Shown: positions 1-11,247, counted from the stretch's first letter. The stretch: 64,000 bases of DNA from Qipengyuania sp. SS22 (GCF_025736935.1 NZ_CP107048.1:992001-1056000), one strand, 5' to 3'. Notes: generated by a model not told the origin, from the letters alone. Numbers and translations: made by a program.

Positions 1-800
1 AACTGCGCGCTCGCTTCGGGGAACATCGGCAGGCTGAAGCGGATGAAACCGTAGCCGCCCAGCTTGAGCAGCACGCCCGCAAGGATGACCGAGCCGGCGG
101 TCGGCGCCTGCACGTGGGCATCGGGCAGCCAGGTGTGGACCGGCCACATCGGCATCTTCACTGCGAAACTGGCGAAGAAGGCGAGCCACAGCCAGGTCTG
201 CGCTTGCGGAGCGAAATCGTAATTCAGCAGCGTCGGGATGTCGGTGGTGCCCGCCTCGTTCACCATCCACATCATCGCGATCAGCATCAGGACTGAGCCG
301 AGCAGCGTGTAGAGGAAGAACTTATACGACGCGTAGATACGGTTATTGCCGCCCCATACCCCGATGATCAGATACATCGGGATCAGGCCGGCTTCGAAGA
401 AGATGTAGAACAGGAACATGTCCTGCGATGCGAAGACGCCGATCATCAGCACTTCCATCAGCAGGAAGGCGCTCATGTATTCGCCGACGCGCTTGCTGAT
501 CGAATCCCAGCTGGCAAGGATGCAGATCGGCATCAGGAAAACGCTGAGCATGATCAGCATCAGCGCGATCCCGTCGATCCCCAGCGCATAGCTGAAACCC
601 GCGAAGATCTCGGCGCGTTCGGTGAACTGCCATTGCGCCCCGCCGATATCGTAATTGAGCCACAACAGCACGCCAAGGGCGAGGTCGACCAGCGTAGCCA
701 CCAGCGCGACCATGCGCGCGGTGTGTGCCCCCAGGAACAGGCAGGCGATTGCGCCGGCCAGCGGCACGGCGAGCATCAGCGAAAGGATGGGAAACTCCAT
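1..800 (-). CDS. nuoM: NADH-quinone oxidoreductase subunit M (partial, C-terminus off window)
   Basis: This is an antiporter-like proton-pumping membrane subunit of respiratory complex I. Only the first 266 residues are present; the gene runs off the left edge. Hydrophobic helices follow each other from residue 1. The conserved pumping residues are visible: Glu136 in FFEAGLIPMY, Lys215 in AVKMPMWP, and the HTWLPDAHVQAPT block at 222-234. The ATG shares one base with the nuoL stop (TGATG), which fixes the start and implies translational coupling. NuoN would be expected next, beyond the window. Confidence 0.95.
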   Translation of the reverse strand, partial: MEFPILSLMLAVPLAGAIACLFLGAHTARMVALVATLVDLALGVLLWLNYDIGGAQWQFTERAEIFAGFSYALGIDGIALMLIMLSVFLMPICILASWDSISKRVGEYMSAFLLMEVLMIGVFASQDMFLFYIFFEAGLIPMYLIIGVWGGNNRIYASYKFFLYTLLGSVLMLIAMMWMVNEAGTTDIPTLLNYDFAPQAQTWLWLAFFASFAVKMPMWPVHTWLPDAHVQAPTAGSVILAGVLLKLGGYGFIRFSLPMFPEASAQ

Positions 801-2788
801 CAGAACAGCACCCAGGTGATCGCGGCGACGAGCCCGAGGAGCATCACCAGCGCATAGCTATAGAGGTATCCGGTCTGGAACCGGCGGGCGCCCACAGCGC
901 CCTTTTCGACCACCCATGCGACGCCATTGGGGCCGAAGCGATCGATCGTGCCGACATCGCCGAGTTTCCAGAACTGACGGCCGAGCCAGAAGGCCGGCAC
1001 CACGAAAAGGAAATGGTAGAGCTCGTCGAAATACCACTTGTTGTAGAGGAAGCGGTAAACCGGGCCGAGCTGTTTGGCCGTCTTGCCGGGAATGCTGGTG
1101 TCCTTGATATAGGCCAGCCAGGCAACGAACAGGCCGATCACCATCACGATGAAGGCGGCGTATTTCACGAGATAGGGCACACCGTGCATCGCGTGGATCA
1201 GCGGCTCGTTATAGAAGATCGCGCTGCCCCAGAATGCGGCATCGTCGAGGAATGTGGGCGCGAAAATCTGCCCTGCCAGCACCGCCCCGATCGACAACAC
1301 GCCGAGCGGGATCAGCATCGTCAGCGGGCTTTCATGCGGGTGATAGCCACCGGTGGTGTCCTCGCCCGCTTCCGCCGGGGTTTTATGCACTCTGTGCTGG
1401 ATATGCTCGCTCTCGATCCAGCGCGGCTTGCCCCAGAAGGTGAGGAACATCAGTCGCCAGCTGTAGAAGCTGGTCAGCAGCGCGGCAAAGGTGCCCATCC
1501 AGAAAGCGAAATTGCCCAGTTCGGTCCCGCGGCCATAGGCCACTTCGAGGATCGCATCCTTCGACCAGAAGCCGGCAAAGCCTGCGCCCAGATGATAGAT
1601 GCCCACGCCGGTGATCGCCAGCGTACCCATCATCATCGCCCAGAAGGTCAGCGGGATGTGTTTCCGCAGCTGGCCGTAATAGCGCATGTCCTGTTCATGG
1701 TGCATTGCGTGAATGACCGAGCCCGCGCCCAGGAACAGCAGCGCCTTGAAGAAGGCGTGCGTAAACAGGTGGAACATTGCACCGCCATAGGCACCGACAC
1801 CCGCGGCAAAGAACATGTAGCCGAGCTGCGAACAGGTTGAATAGGCGATCACGCGCTTGATGTCCCACTGCACCGTGCCGACGGTGGCGGCGAAGATGCA
1901 GGTGGCGGCGCCGACGAAGGTCACCATGGCCAGCGCAACCGGAGCGGTTTCGAACATGGGGCTCAGGCGGCAAACCATAAACACGCCAGCGGTCACCATG
2001 GTCGCGGCATGGATCAGTGCGGACACCGGCGTCGGGCCTTCCATCGCGTCGGGCAGCCAGGTGTGGAGTCCGAGCTGCGCCGATTTGCCCATCGCGCCGA
2101 TGAACAGCAGGATGCACAGGACATCCATCGTCTGTACGCTGTAGCCGAGGAAGCCGATCGTTGCCCCGCTCATGCCGGGTGCAGCGGCGAGGATCTCGCT
2201 GATCGAAACGGTGTCGAACACCAGATAGGTGCCGAAGATACCGAGCATGAAGCCGAGATCGCCCACGCGGTTGACCACGAAAGCCTTGATCGCGGCAGCA
2301 TTGGCGCTCGGCTTTTTAAACCAGAAGCCGATAAGCAGGTAGGATGCCAGCCCAACCCCTTCCCAACCGAAGAACATCTGGACGAGGTTATCGGCGGTCA
2401 CCAGCATCAGCATGGCGAAAGTGAACAGGCTGAGATAGGCGAAGAACCGCGGCTGATCCGGGTCTTCGTCCATATAGCCCCAGCTATAGAGGTGGACGAG
2501 CGCGGAAACCGTGTTGATCACCACCAGCATGATGGCCGTGAGCGTATCGACGCGCAGCGCCCAGTCGAAGGCGAGCGTGCCCGACTGCACCCAGGTCAGC
2601 ACCGGTACCACGGTCGGTTCGGCGGTGCCGTTGACGAAGCCGAGGAAGATCGGCCAGCTCAGCGCAGCGCTGATGAACAGCGCCCCGGTCGTGATCGACT
2701 TGGCGAATACGTTCGGCGCGGCCTTGTTGGTCAGGCCGGCGACGATCGCCGCGATCAGCGGCAGGAAGACGATGACGAGAATTTCCAC
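800..2788 (-). CDS. nuoL: NADH-quinone oxidoreductase subunit L
   Basis: This is the distal proton-pumping subunit of complex I in the inner membrane, 662 residues, a normal length for NuoL. It has the GWEGVGLAS block with Glu143 at 141-149, Lys235 in GAMGKSAQ and the [13 protein letters not shown] block at 242-254. The C-terminal part carries the long lateral helix and final anchor helices typical of the family. Translation starts at GTG, six bases after the nuoK stop; no in-frame ATG fits the conserved N-terminus. It shares one base with nuoM downstream. Confidence 0.97.
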   Translation of the reverse strand: MEILVIVFLPLIAAIVAGLTNKAAPNVFAKSITTGALFISAALSWPIFLGFVNGTAEPTVVPVLTWVQSGTLAFDWALRVDTLTAIMLVVINTVSALVHLYSWGYMDEDPDQPRFFAYLSLFTFAMLMLVTADNLVQMFFGWEGVGLASYLLIGFWFKKPSANAAAIKAFVVNRVGDLGFMLGIFGTYLVFDTVSISEILAAAPGMSGATIGFLGYSVQTMDVLCILLFIGAMGKSAQLGLHTWLPDAMEGPTPVSALIHAATMVTAGVFMVCRLSPMFETAPVALAMVTFVGAATCIFAATVGTVQWDIKRVIAYSTCSQLGYMFFAAGVGAYGGAMFHLFTHAFFKALLFLGAGSVIHAMHHEQDMRYYGQLRKHIPLTFWAMMMGTLAITGVGIYHLGAGFAGFWSKDAILEVAYGRGTELGNFAFWMGTFAALLTSFYSWRLMFLTFWGKPRWIESEHIQHRVHKTPAEAGEDTTGGYHPHESPLTMLIPLGVLSIGAVLAGQIFAPTFLDDAAFWGSAIFYNEPLIHAMHGVPYLVKYAAFIVMVIGLFVAWLAYIKDTSIPGKTAKQLGPVYRFLYNKWYFDELYHFLFVVPAFWLGRQFWKLGDVGTIDRFGPNGVAWVVEKGAVGARRFQTGYLYSYALVMLLGLVAAITWVLF

Positions 2789-2794
2789 CGTGGC

Positions 2795-3100
2795 TTACCC
2801 CTTCAGCCGGTCGACGTCGTCGACCGCGATCGTACCGCGGCCACGGAAATAGATGACGAGAATGGCAAGCCCGACCGCGGCCTCGCCCGCCGCAACGGTG
2901 AGCACGAACATCGCGAAGACCTGCCCGACCAGATCGCCCAGATACGCACTGAAGGCCACCAGCTGGATGTTCACGCTCAGCAGGATCAGCTCGATCGCCA
3001 TCAGGATGACGATGATGTTCTTGCGGTTGAGGAAGATGCCCAGCACGCCGAGCACGAACAGGATCGCGCTGACGACGATGTAATGCTCGATGCCGATCAC
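2795..3100 (-). CDS. nuoK: NADH-quinone oxidoreductase subunit K
   Basis: This is a small three-helix membrane subunit of complex I, 101 residues, exactly the usual size. The two conserved membrane glutamates of the proton channel are Glu37 (AIELIL) and Glu73 (AGEAAVG). It starts with GTG in a GTGA overlap with the nuoJ stop, so it is probably translated by ribosomes finishing nuoJ. Confidence 0.96.
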   Translation of the reverse strand: MIGIEHYIVVSAILFVLGVLGIFLNRKNIIVILMAIELILLSVNIQLVAFSAYLGDLVGQVFAMFVLTVAAGEAAVGLAILVIYFRGRGTIAVDDVDRLKG

Positions 3101-3720
3101 AGCTCGATCCCCTTGCCCACTTCGGGCTGCTTCATGACGGTCGCCTCATCGGGATTGCGGCGGACCTGCTTGGTGATGTTCTGGTGGCCGCGCGCGCCAT
3201 CGGGACGCTGGCGGTGGGTCAGCACGATAGCGCCGACCATGGCGACGAGCAGGATGAGGCCCGCCGCTTCGAACAGGAACAGGTAATCGCGATACAGCAC
3301 CGCACCGATGCTGGCGGTGTTCGAGGCACCGAGGACCGGCGCTGCCGCCCCGCTCGCCACGCCCAGTTCGATCCGGCCCGCCTGATAGGCGCCGATGCCG
3401 AAGATCAGCTCGGCCGCAAGCACCAGCGCGATCGCGATGCCGAGCGGGAAATTCTTGACGAAACCGGCGCGCAGTTCGGTGAAATCGATGTCGAGCATCA
3501 TCACCACGAACAGGAACAGCACGGCGACGGCGCCGACATAGACGATTACCAGCAGCGCGGCGATGAACTCCGCACCGACGAGGACCATCAGGCCCGCGGC
3601 GTTGAAGAAGGCGAGGATCAGCCACAGCACCGAATGCACCGGGTTGCGCGCCATGATGACCATGACGGCGCTGGCGATGACGAGCGCGGCGAACAGATAG
3701 AAGGCGAGAGTCTGTATCAC
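3097..3720 (-). CDS. nuoJ: NADH-quinone oxidoreductase subunit J
   Basis: This is a five-helix membrane subunit of complex I near the quinone-coupling site, 207 residues. The conserved third-helix stretch [14 protein letters not shown] is present, followed by the loop and helices of the ND6 family. It starts with GTG preceded closely by a GAGGG ribosome-binding site. It is the only gene of this operon not coupled to its upstream neighbour: 145 bases with a palindromic element separate it from nuoI. Confidence 0.95.
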   Translation of the reverse strand: MIQTLAFYLFAALVIASAVMVIMARNPVHSVLWLILAFFNAAGLMVLVGAEFIAALLVIVYVGAVAVLFLFVVMMLDIDFTELRAGFVKNFPLGIAIALVLAAELIFGIGAYQAGRIELGVASGAAAPVLGASNTASIGAVLYRDYLFLFEAAGLILLVAMVGAIVLTHRQRPDGARGHQNITKQVRRNPDEATVMKQPEVGKGIEL

Positions 3721-3865
3721 TTTTCCCTCAAACCTCTTTCGTCACCCCCGCGAAGGCGGGGGTCCAGATAACGTTGCTAGGCGCCACTGCCGCCTGATGG
3801 ATCCCCGCCTGCGCGGGGACGACGGAGGTGGTGGTGAGTTGGTATGCCCCAGTCACGCGCGGCCC
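3721..3865. repeat. Palindromic repeat element between nuoI and nuoJ
   Basis: This gap holds two inverted half-elements. The left one (3740-3767) runs CGTCACCCCC to GGGGGTCCAG and folds as CCCCCGC-GAAG-GCGGGGG. The right one (about 3798-3823) is its reverse complement with changes and folds as CCCCGC-CTGC-GCGGGG. The same pair occurs at 60543-60627. Such GTCATCCCCGC..GCGGGGATCCAG palindromes are familiar short interspersed repeats in alphaproteobacterial genomes (recalled, not searched). In RNA each half forms a strong hairpin, and the halves can also pair with each other. No coding frame is evident in the gap. Confidence 0.85.
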
Positions 3866-4351
3866 CTATCGGTACGGTGCATCGGCTTCAAGGTTCGCGG
3901 CGATGGCGCGCTCCCACTTGTCCCCGTTGGCGAGCAGTTTGGCCTTGTCGTAGAGCAGTTCCTCGCGCGTTTCGGTCGCATATTCGAAGTTCGGCCCCTC
4001 GACCACGGCATCCACCGGGCAGGCTTCCTGGCAGAAGCCGCAATAGATGCACTTGGTCATGTCGATGTCGTACCGCGTGGTGCGCCGGCTGCCGTCCTCG
4101 CGCGGTTCGCTCTCGATGGTGATCGCCTGCGCGGGGCATACGGCCTCGCACAGCTTGCAGGCGATGCAGCGCTCTTCACCATTGGGATAACGGCGCAGCG
4201 CATGCTCGCCGCGGAAACGGGGCGAGATCGGGTTCTTCTCGAACGGATAGTTGATCGTCACCTTGGGCTTGAAGAAGTACTTCAACGTGAGGGCATGCGC
4301 CTTCACGAACTCCCACAGGGTGAACGCCTTGATGGTTTGCGCGATACTCAT
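3866..4351 (-). CDS. nuoI: NADH-quinone oxidoreductase subunit I, 2x[4Fe-4S] ferredoxin
   Basis: This complex I arm subunit passes electrons through clusters N6a and N6b toward NuoB; it has 161 residues. Two CxxCxxCxxxCP motifs are visible: Cys62/65/68/72 and Cys101/104/107/111. The frame is open further upstream, but the chosen ATG ([10 protein letters not shown]) forms an ATGA overlap with the nuoH stop and matches the usual N-terminus. Downstream lies the repeat-containing gap before nuoJ. Confidence 0.97.
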   Translation of the reverse strand: MSIAQTIKAFTLWEFVKAHALTLKYFFKPKVTINYPFEKNPISPRFRGEHALRRYPNGEERCIACKLCEAVCPAQAITIESEPREDGSRRTTRYDIDMTKCIYCGFCQEACPVDAVVEGPNFEYATETREELLYDKAKLLANGDKWERAIAANLEADAPYR

Positions 4352-5394
4352 CCGTAATGTCCCGTGGCCATCAGATAGCCCGAAATGACGACGACAAAGC
4401 CGAGGCTGATGGGAAGGAAGACCTTCCAGCCCAGGCGCATCAGCTGGTCGTAGCGATACCGCGGTACGGTCGCCATCACCCAGCTGAACATGAAGAAGAA
4501 GAAGAACGTCTTGAGCAGCAGCCAGACGATCCCGGGCACGTAATAGAGCGGCGCCCAATCGATCGGCGGCAGCCAGCCACCCCAGAACAGCAGCGCATTG
4601 AGAATGCACATCAGCAGGATGTTGGCATATTCGCCAAGCCAGAACAGCGCGAAGCTCATCGAGCTGTATTCGGTCTGGTACCCGGCGACGAGCTCGCTCT
4701 CCGCCTCGGTAAGGTCGAACGGCACGCGCTGCGTTTCAGCGAGCGAGCTGATGAAGAACATCACCCACATCGGGAACAGCAGCGGGTGGATGACATAGGC
4801 GTTGACCACGCCAAGGCCGAAGCCTTCCTGCGCGCGCACGATGTCATTGAGATTGAATGTGCCCGCGAACAGCACCACGCAGATCAGGATGAAGCCGATC
4901 GAGACTTCGTAACTGATCATCTGCGCGGCGGCGCGCATGGCCGAGAAGAACGGGTATTTCGAGTTACTTGCCCACCCGCTCATCACCACGCCGTAAACCG
5001 ACAGCGAGCTGATCGCGAGGATGTAAAGCAGGCCGATATTGATGTCCGCCAGCACCGCAGTGGCGCTGAACGGCACCACAGCCCAAGCTGCGAGCGCCAC
5101 GCTAAAAGTGACGATCGGCGCAAGGATGAAGATGCCCTTGTTCGCGGCCGAGGGAATAATGGTTTCCTGCAGGAACACCTTCAAACCGTCGGCAAAGCTC
5201 TGCAGCAGGCCGAAGGGGCCGACCACATTGGGACCACGGCGCAGATTGATTGCAGCCCATACCTTGCGGTCGACATAGATGATCATCGCGACGGCAAGCA
5301 TCAGCGGCAGCGCGATCAGCAGGATGCCCGCGAAGGTCGCGGTGAACCACGCCCATTCGTAATTCATGCCGAGCGATTGGAAGAATTCGGTCAT
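4348..5394 (-). CDS. nuoH: NADH-quinone oxidoreductase subunit H
   Basis: This membrane subunit forms the quinone-binding chamber between the hydrophilic and membrane arms of complex I; it has 348 residues. Several transmembrane helices and the conserved loop [19 protein letters not shown] (about 52-70) are present, as is the acidic stretch [12 protein letters not shown]. The start (MTEFFQSLG) is set by an ATGA overlap with the nuoG stop; an earlier in-frame ATG would lie deep inside nuoG. Confidence 0.97.
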   Translation of the reverse strand: MTEFFQSLGMNYEWAWFTATFAGILLIALPLMLAVAMIIYVDRKVWAAINLRRGPNVVGPFGLLQSFADGLKVFLQETIIPSAANKGIFILAPIVTFSVALAAWAVVPFSATAVLADINIGLLYILAISSLSVYGVVMSGWASNSKYPFFSAMRAAAQMISYEVSIGFILICVVLFAGTFNLNDIVRAQEGFGLGVVNAYVIHPLLFPMWVMFFISSLAETQRVPFDLTEAESELVAGYQTEYSSMSFALFWLGEYANILLMCILNALLFWGGWLPPIDWAPLYYVPGIVWLLLKTFFFFFMFSWVMATVPRYRYDQLMRLGWKVFLPISLGFVVVISGYLMATGHYG

Positions 5395-7400
5395 TCCGCG
5401 GCCTCCGCCAGCGCATCGCCGCCGAGCAGTTCGCTCGAGCATCGCTGCATCACCGCGCTGGCGCGGGCGATCGGATTGGTGAGGTAGAAGTCCTGGATCG
5501 GATAGGCGCTGATCGTGCCGTCCGCCTGCGCATCGGCATTCGCCTTGGGCAGATCGCCGTAGGCGGCCAGGCCTTCCTCGCCCAAGGCGGGGACTTCGCG
5601 GACCATCGCGGCCTGCAATTCGGCAAAGCTGTCGAAGCCGACCTCGACCTTCAGCGCATCGGCGAGCGCACGCAGGATCGTCCAGTCCTCGCGCGCATCA
5701 CCCGGTGCGAAGACGGCCTTTTCGGCAAATTGCACGCGGCCTTCGGTGTTGACGTAAGTGCCATCTTTTTCGGCATAGCTGGCGCCGGGCAGGATGATAT
5801 CCGCCGCATGCGCGCCCTTGTCGCCGTGGTGGCCGATATAGACCTTGAGGCTATCGGCGTAGGGTTCGAAATCCATCTCGTCCGCGCCGAGGCTGATGAC
5901 GACCTTGGGCTTCGCCTGCGCGATATCCGCCATACCGCCCTTCTGCGCAAAACCGAGCATCAGTCCGCCCATGCGCGCGGCCGAGAAATGCAGCACGTTG
6001 AAACCGTTCCAGCCATCCTTCACGAGGCCGAACTGGTCGGCAAAGGCGAGGCCTGCGCCCAGTGCGCCCTGGGCCAGCGCCGCACCACCCATGATGATCG
6101 CGGGACGCTCGGCCTTGGCGAACACATCGGCAACTTCCTGCGGCAGATCGCCAAGGACCGACAGCTCGTCGCCGAGGAAATGCGCAGGGTAAGTCGTGTC
6201 CCAGAAGGACCCGACCACGAACACTTGCGCGCCGCGCTTGACTGCCTTGCGGATGCGCACGTTGACCAACGGCGCTTCCCAGCGGATGTGGCTGCCGACG
6301 ATCAAGATCGCATCGGCGGTCTCGATCCCGGCGAAGGTCGAATTGAAATTAACCGCGGCCAGATTCGACACGTCGTAATCCATGCCGGTCTGGCGGCCCT
6401 CGGTCAGCGTCGAACCGCTGGCCTTGAGCAGCGCCTTCGCCGCGAACATGGTTTCGCAATCGACCATGTCACCCGCGATGGCGGCAATGCTGCTGCCGGG
6501 CTTGGCCTTGGCGATGGCCTTGAAGGCCTCGTCCCAGCTCGCTTGCTGCAGCTTGCCCCGCTTGCGCATGAAGACCTTGTCGAGACGGCGCTTCGACAGG
6601 CCATCGACCTGGTAACGTGCCTTGTCCGAGATCCATTCCTCGTTGACGTCGTCATTGATCCGCGGGAGCGCGCGCATGACCTCGCGGCCACGGCTGTCGA
6701 GCCGGATATTCGCGCCGACCGCGTCCGATACGTCGATGCTGAGCGTCTTCTTGAGCTCCCACGGACGCGCCTCGAAGGCATAGGGGCGGCTGGTAAGCGC
6801 GCCGACCGGGCACAGATCGATCACATTGGCGGACAGCTCATGCTCCGCCGCCTGCTCGAGATAGGTGGTGATCTGCATGTCCTCGCCGCGGCCAAGCGCG
6901 CCGATTTCGTCCACCCCGGCGATTTCTTCGGAGAAGCGCACGCAGCGGGTGCAATGGATACAGCGGGTCATGATCGTTTTGATCAGCGGGCCCATGTATT
7001 TCTCGGTCACCGCACGCTTGTTTTCGTCATAGCGCGTCGCGCCGCGACCATAAGCCACCGACTGGTCCTGCAGGTCGCATTCGCCGCCCTGGTCGCAGAT
7101 CGGGCAGTCGAGCGGGTGGTTGATGAGCAGGAATTCCATCACGCCTTCGCGCGCGGTCTTGACCATTTCGCTGTCGGTGCGGATTTCCTGCCCGTCGGTG
7201 GCGGGCAGCGCGCAGCTCGCCTGCGGCTTGGGCGGTCCGGGCTTCACTTCGACGAGGCACATACGGCAATTGCCAGCAATCGACAGCCGCTCGTGATAGC
7301 AGAAACGCGGAATTTCCTTCCCCGCTAGCTCACAGGCCTGAAGGACGGTCGCGCCGTCGGGGACCTCGATTTCCTGTCCGTCTACGGTGACTTTGGGCAT
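5391..7400 (-). CDS. nuoG: NADH-quinone oxidoreductase subunit G
   Basis: This is the large iron-sulfur subunit of the NADH-oxidising arm, 669 residues. The 2Fe-2S site is Cys34/45/48/63. Next come the His95/Cys99/Cys102/Cys108 site for N5 and the Cys147/150/153/197 site for N4. The rest is a degenerate molybdopterin-oxidoreductase fold without an obvious cofactor motif. The start MPKVTVDGQ shares one base with the nuoF stop (TAATG). The gene is coupled by ATGA to nuoH downstream. Confidence 0.97.
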   Translation of the reverse strand: MPKVTVDGQEIEVPDGATVLQACELAGKEIPRFCYHERLSIAGNCRMCLVEVKPGPPKPQASCALPATDGQEIRTDSEMVKTAREGVMEFLLINHPLDCPICDQGGECDLQDQSVAYGRGATRYDENKRAVTEKYMGPLIKTIMTRCIHCTRCVRFSEEIAGVDEIGALGRGEDMQITTYLEQAAEHELSANVIDLCPVGALTSRPYAFEARPWELKKTLSIDVSDAVGANIRLDSRGREVMRALPRINDDVNEEWISDKARYQVDGLSKRRLDKVFMRKRGKLQQASWDEAFKAIAKAKPGSSIAAIAGDMVDCETMFAAKALLKASGSTLTEGRQTGMDYDVSNLAAVNFNSTFAGIETADAILIVGSHIRWEAPLVNVRIRKAVKRGAQVFVVGSFWDTTYPAHFLGDELSVLGDLPQEVADVFAKAERPAIIMGGAALAQGALGAGLAFADQFGLVKDGWNGFNVLHFSAARMGGLMLGFAQKGGMADIAQAKPKVVISLGADEMDFEPYADSLKVYIGHHGDKGAHAADIILPGASYAEKDGTYVNTEGRVQFAEKAVFAPGDAREDWTILRALADALKVEVGFDSFAELQAAMVREVPALGEEGLAAYGDLPKANADAQADGTISAYPIQDFYLTNPIARASAVMQRCSSELLGGDALAEAAE

Positions 7401-8692
7401 TATTCCGCTGCCTCGGCAAATTTGGCGTTGTGTTCTTCGATCCGGCGCTCGAGCTCGGGGCGGAAGTGGCGGATCAGGCCCTGGATCGGCCATGCCGCCG
7501 CATCACCCAGCGCGCAGATGGTATGACCTTCGACCTGCTTGGTGACCTGCTGCAGCATGTCGATTTCCTCGATCGCGGCATCGCCGGTGCGCAGGCGTTC
7601 CATCATGCGCCACATCCAGCCCGTGCCTTCGCGGCAGGGCGTGCACTGGCCGCAGCTCTCGTGCTTGTAGAAATAGCTCAACCGGCTGATCGCGCGGACG
7701 ATGTCGGTCGACTTGTCCATCACGATGACGCCCGCCGTACCGAGGCCCGAACCGAGGTCCTTGAGCCCGTCGAAATCCATCGGTGCGTCCCAGATTTGCT
7801 CGGCCGGGACCAGCGGAACCGAGGACCCGCCGGGGATCACCGCGAGCAAATTGTCCTTGCCGCCAGTGATGCCGCCGCAATGCTTCTCGATCAGTTCGCT
7901 GAACGGAATGCTGAGCGCTTCCTCGACCACGCAGGGCTTGTTCACATGCCCGCTGATCTGGAACAGCTTGGTGCCCTTGTTGTTCTCGCGTCCGAAGGAG
8001 CTGAACCAGCTCGCGCCGCGCCGCAGGATGGTGGGCACTACCGCGATGCTTTCGACATTGTTGACCGTGGTCGGGCAGCCGTAGAGGCCCGCGCCCGCCG
8101 GGAATGGCGGCTTGAGGCGCGGCTGGCCCTTCTTGCCTTCGAGGCTTTCGATCATCGCGGTTTCTTCGCCGCAGATGTAAGCGCCCGCGCCGCGGTGCAG
8201 GAAGACGTCGAAGTCATAGCCCGACTTCGACGCATTCTTGCCGATCAGTCCTGCGGAATAGGCTTCGTCGATCGCCGCCTGCAGCGTTTCCGCTTCACGG
8301 ATATATTCGCCGCGGATGTAGATATAGGCAGCGCGCGCGCGCATGGCGTAGCCCGCGACCAGCGCGCCTTCGATCAGCTTGTGCGGATCGTGACGGATGA
8401 TCTCGCGGTCCTTGCAAGAACCGGGTTCGCTTTCATCGGCATTGATGACGAGGAAACTGGGACGACCGTCCTTGCTTTCCTTCGGCATGAACGACCATTT
8501 GAGGCCCGTGGGGAAGCCCGCCCCTCCCCGTCCGCGCAGGCCCGAAGCTTTCATCTCGTCGATGATATTGTCATGCCCGCGCGCGATCAGCGACTTGGTA
8601 TCGTCCCAGTCGCCGCGCTGTTGCGCCGCCTTCAGCCCCCAGTCCTGGAAGCCGTAAAGGTTGGTGAAGATGCGGTCCTTATCGGCAAGCAT
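7400..8692 (-). CDS. nuoF: NADH-quinone oxidoreductase subunit F, NADH- and FMN-binding
   Basis: This subunit binds NADH, FMN and cluster N3 and takes electrons from NADH; it has 430 residues. The glycine-rich [10 protein letters not shown] lies at 54-63, the [12 protein letters not shown] nucleotide region at about 168-179, and the cluster ligands at Cys347/350/353 (CGQCTPC) and Cys393. The chosen ATG (MLADKDRIF) shares a base with the stop of the small membrane peptide gene just upstream, so its translation depends on that gene or on nuoE. Confidence 0.97.
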   Translation of the reverse strand: MLADKDRIFTNLYGFQDWGLKAAQQRGDWDDTKSLIARGHDNIIDEMKASGLRGRGGAGFPTGLKWSFMPKESKDGRPSFLVINADESEPGSCKDREIIRHDPHKLIEGALVAGYAMRARAAYIYIRGEYIREAETLQAAIDEAYSAGLIGKNASKSGYDFDVFLHRGAGAYICGEETAMIESLEGKKGQPRLKPPFPAGAGLYGCPTTVNNVESIAVVPTILRRGASWFSSFGRENNKGTKLFQISGHVNKPCVVEEALSIPFSELIEKHCGGITGGKDNLLAVIPGGSSVPLVPAEQIWDAPMDFDGLKDLGSGLGTAGVIVMDKSTDIVRAISRLSYFYKHESCGQCTPCREGTGWMWRMMERLRTGDAAIEEIDMLQQVTKQVEGHTICALGDAAAWPIQGLIRHFRPELERRIEEHNAKFAEAAE

Positions 8693-8832
8693 CAGAATGC
8701 GCCCCCTTGCGAGAGGAAATAGATGGCCGCGACCGCGATAAGCGCGAGCGCGCCGAACTTCACGAGGCCGACGAGCAGCTTCCAAGCAATAAAGCCGACG
8801 ACCAGCGCGATGAGAATGGTGGCGATGCTCAT
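8692..8832 (-). CDS. Small membrane peptide (46 aa) between nuoE and nuoF
   Basis: This is an unrecognised 46-residue peptide, beginning [14 protein letters not shown] and ending YFLSQGGAF. It is almost entirely hydrophobic: one helix at about 3-23, a short W/K break, and a second hydrophobic run at about 27-42. Its ATG shares one base with the nuoE stop (TGATG), and its TGA shares one base with the nuoF start (TGATG). The reading frame therefore fills the nuoE-nuoF interval exactly with double coupling, strong evidence that it is translated. An accessory or assembly role for complex I is inference only. Confidence 0.85.
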   Translation of the reverse strand: MSIATILIALVVGFIAWKLLVGLVKFGALALIAVAAIYFLSQGGAF

Positions 8833-9500
8833 CACCACGCCTTCCGGTAATCGTGGTTGGCGTCGACCATCTCTTTCAAAGTGGTCGGACCGCCTTCCGG
8901 TTCGCTGGTCTGCTTGCCCTCGATCTGCGTGCCGGTCTTGGGTTGATTGCCTGCGGCCAGTTCGTCCAGGATTTCGTCGAGCCGTTCGGGCGTCAGGTCT
9001 TCGTAATTGTCGTCATTGATCTGGACCATCGGCGCGGTGGCGCAATTGCCCATGCATTCGACCTCGGTCAGCGTCCACAGACCGTCTTCGGAAACGTGGC
9101 CCTTTTCCATCCCGCGCTTCTTGCAGGTTTCGAACAGGCCGTCCGAACCACGCAGCATGCACGGCGTCGTACCGCACACCTGGACGTGGTACTTACCCAC
9201 CGGCTTGAGGTTGTACATGAAGTAGAAAGTCGCAACCTCGAGCACGCGGATCACCGGCATGTCGAGATAGTCGGCGACATATTCGATCACCGGCAGCGGC
9301 AACCAGCCCTGCGTGGAGGTTTCTTCGCCGACCTGGCGCTGCGCAAGGTCGAGCAGCGGCATCACCGCCGAGCGCTGGCGCCCCTCGGGATAGCGCGCGA
9401 TCGCGGTGTCGGCGCGCTCACGGTAGCTCTCGGTAAACTCGAAAGCGCCCCAGCGCTCGCGCAGTTCGGGGGTGTCGGGTGCGGGGGAACGGTCGGCCAT
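8832..9500 (-). CDS. nuoE: NADH-quinone oxidoreductase subunit E
   Basis: This thioredoxin-fold 2Fe-2S subunit (cluster N1a) works beside NuoF; it has 222 residues. The ligands Cys109 and Cys114 (CGTTPC) and Cys149 and Cys153 (CMGNC) are present. After about residue 185 there is a polar tail ending in HDYRKAW, longer than in enteric NuoE but common in alphaproteobacteria. The ATG shares a base with the nuoD stop (TAATG). Confidence 0.96.
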   Translation of the reverse strand: MADRSPAPDTPELRERWGAFEFTESYRERADTAIARYPEGRQRSAVMPLLDLAQRQVGEETSTQGWLPLPVIEYVADYLDMPVIRVLEVATFYFMYNLKPVGKYHVQVCGTTPCMLRGSDGLFETCKKRGMEKGHVSEDGLWTLTEVECMGNCATAPMVQINDDNYEDLTPERLDEILDELAAGNQPKTGTQIEGKQTSEPEGGPTTLKEMVDANHDYRKAW

Positions 9501-10717
9501 TAGCGGTCACACTCCCCAAACACGACGTCGATGGCGCCGAGGATGGCGGTGGCATCAGGCAGCATGTGGCCCTTCGACATGAAATCCATTGCTTGCAAAT
9601 GGCTGAAAGCGGTCGGACGGATCTTGCAGCGATAGGGTTTGTTCGAGCCGTCGCTGACGAGATAGACGCCGAATTCGCCCTTGGGGCTTTCGGTCGCCAC
9701 GTAAACTTCGCCCGCGGGTACGTGGAAGCCCTCGGTGTAGAGCTTGAAGTGGTGGATCAGCGCTTCCATCGACTGCTTCATCTCGGCACGCTTGGGCGGT
9801 GCGACCTTGCGGTCGTCGCTGGCGATCGGACCACCCGGCATCTGCGCCAAGCACTGCTTGATGATCTTCGCGCTTTCGTAGACTTCCTTCACGCGCACCA
9901 CGAAACGGTCGTAGCAATCCGAATTGGTGCCGACGGGGATGTCGAATTCCATCCGCTCGTAGACGTCATAGGGCTGCGATTTGCGCAGGTCCCACGGAAT
10001 GCCCGCGGCGCGGATCATCGGGCCGGAGAAGCCCCACGCAACCGCGTCGTCCTTGCTGACCACTGCGATATCAACGTTGCGCTGCTTGAAGATGCGGTTG
10101 TCGAGCACGAGGCTCATCGCATCGCCGAACAGTTCGGGCAGGCGATTGTCGAGCCATTCTCCGATATCGACGAGCAGCTTTTCAGGCACGTCCTGATGGA
10201 CCCCGCCGGGACGGAAATAGGCGCTGTGCATGCGCGCGCCCGAAGCCCGCTCGAAGAAGTTCATGCAGTCTTCGCGCAGTTCGAATACCCACAGGTTCGG
10301 CGTCATCGCGCCGACATCCATGACATGCGCGCCAATGTTGAGCATGTGGTTGGAAATGCGCGTCAGCTCGGCAAACAGCACGCGCAGATACTGGGCGCGC
10401 TCGGGCACGGCGATATTGAGCAGCTTCTCGATCGCGAGGACGTAGCTGTATTCCTGCGCCAGCGGGCTGCAATAGTCGAGCCGGTCGAAATAGGGCAGCG
10501 CCTGCAGATAGGTCTTGTGCTCGATCAACTTCTCGGTGCCGCGATGAAGCAGGCCGACATGCGGATCGATCCGTTCGATGATCTCGCCGTCGAGCTCCAT
10601 CACCATCCGCAGCACGCCATGCGCTGCCGGGTGCTGGGGGCCGAAATTGATCGTGTAATTGGTGATCACTTCGTCGCCGGTGGTGGGCGATTCTTCAAGA
10701 TGCATGGCGTGGCTCAT
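9500..10717 (-). CDS. nuoD: NADH-quinone oxidoreductase subunit D
   Basis: This 49-kDa subunit helps form the quinone-reduction site with NuoB; it has 405 residues. GPQHPAAHG (26-34) is the conserved loop lining the quinone pocket, and the C-terminal [14 protein letters not shown] is typical. The frame is open to an ATG at 10729, but the ATG at 10717 makes an ATGA overlap with the upstream lipoprotein gene, matching the coupling rule of this operon. NuoC and NuoD are separate polypeptides here. Confidence 0.96.
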   Translation of the reverse strand: MSHAMHLEESPTTGDEVITNYTINFGPQHPAAHGVLRMVMELDGEIIERIDPHVGLLHRGTEKLIEHKTYLQALPYFDRLDYCSPLAQEYSYVLAIEKLLNIAVPERAQYLRVLFAELTRISNHMLNIGAHVMDVGAMTPNLWVFELREDCMNFFERASGARMHSAYFRPGGVHQDVPEKLLVDIGEWLDNRLPELFGDAMSLVLDNRIFKQRNVDIAVVSKDDAVAWGFSGPMIRAAGIPWDLRKSQPYDVYERMEFDIPVGTNSDCYDRFVVRVKEVYESAKIIKQCLAQMPGGPIASDDRKVAPPKRAEMKQSMEALIHHFKLYTEGFHVPAGEVYVATESPKGEFGVYLVSDGSNKPYRCKIRPTAFSHLQAMDFMSKGHMLPDATAILGAIDVVFGECDR

Positions 10718-11247
10718 GAGCAGATCCAATTGCCGCTGTAGCTCTGTGTCTGACCGGCGGCGTCGCGCACGGTGACGTTGGCCGGGCGGCGCTGCTGGTC
10801 GCCCGCTGCCGGAGCAACGGAGATGGTGAAGCCTTCGCCGGTGAAGGTGGTGCCGTCCCTGATCGCGTCGAGCCCGCCGACCGCGGCATCGACCGTGGTC
10901 AGGCTGTCACCCACGCGGACCACGGCCTTGCCGGGGATCGCGCCGTCATTCATCGCGCCGGCGATGATCATTTCGTCCTTGCCGACCATCAGCGTGCAGC
11001 CGCCATCGCGCGGGCCGAGATCGACACCGCCGATATCACCCAGCTTCCGCAGCTGCGTGAGGTCGGCTCCCGAAGGCGGCGCTGCAGTGGCGGTATTGGG
11101 CGCATCGGGATCACGCTGTGCGGGATCGAGCGCCTCGCCGTTCTGGCCGATGCGATTGGCGAAATCATCCGCGCTGTCCTGTTCGGCCGGTTCGGAGGAA
11201 CAGGCTGCCAGGGCAAGCGGAAGGGCGAGGAGGAGGAGCTTGCTCAT
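10714..11247 (-). CDS. Lipoprotein inserted between nuoC and nuoD
   Basis: This is a 177-residue predicted lipoprotein of unknown function. A short signal sequence ends in the lipobox LAAC with Cys16. A Ser/Asp/Pro-rich linker follows to about residue 55, then a compact beta-rich domain ending in SYSGNWICS. Signal peptide and lipobox place it in the periplasm, attached to a membrane. Its start shares one base with the nuoC stop and its stop overlaps the nuoD start (ATGA), so it is integrated in the nuo operon. No complex I subunit family matches it; assembly or anchoring would be speculation. Confidence 0.85.
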   Translation of the reverse strand: MSKLLLLALPLALAACSSEPAEQDSADDFANRIGQNGEALDPAQRDPDAPNTATAAPPSGADLTQLRKLGDIGGVDLGPRDGGCTLMVGKDEMIIAGAMNDGAIPGKAVVRVGDSLTTVDAAVGGLDAIRDGTTFTGEGFTISVAPAAGDQQRRPANVTVRDAAGQTQSYSGNWICS

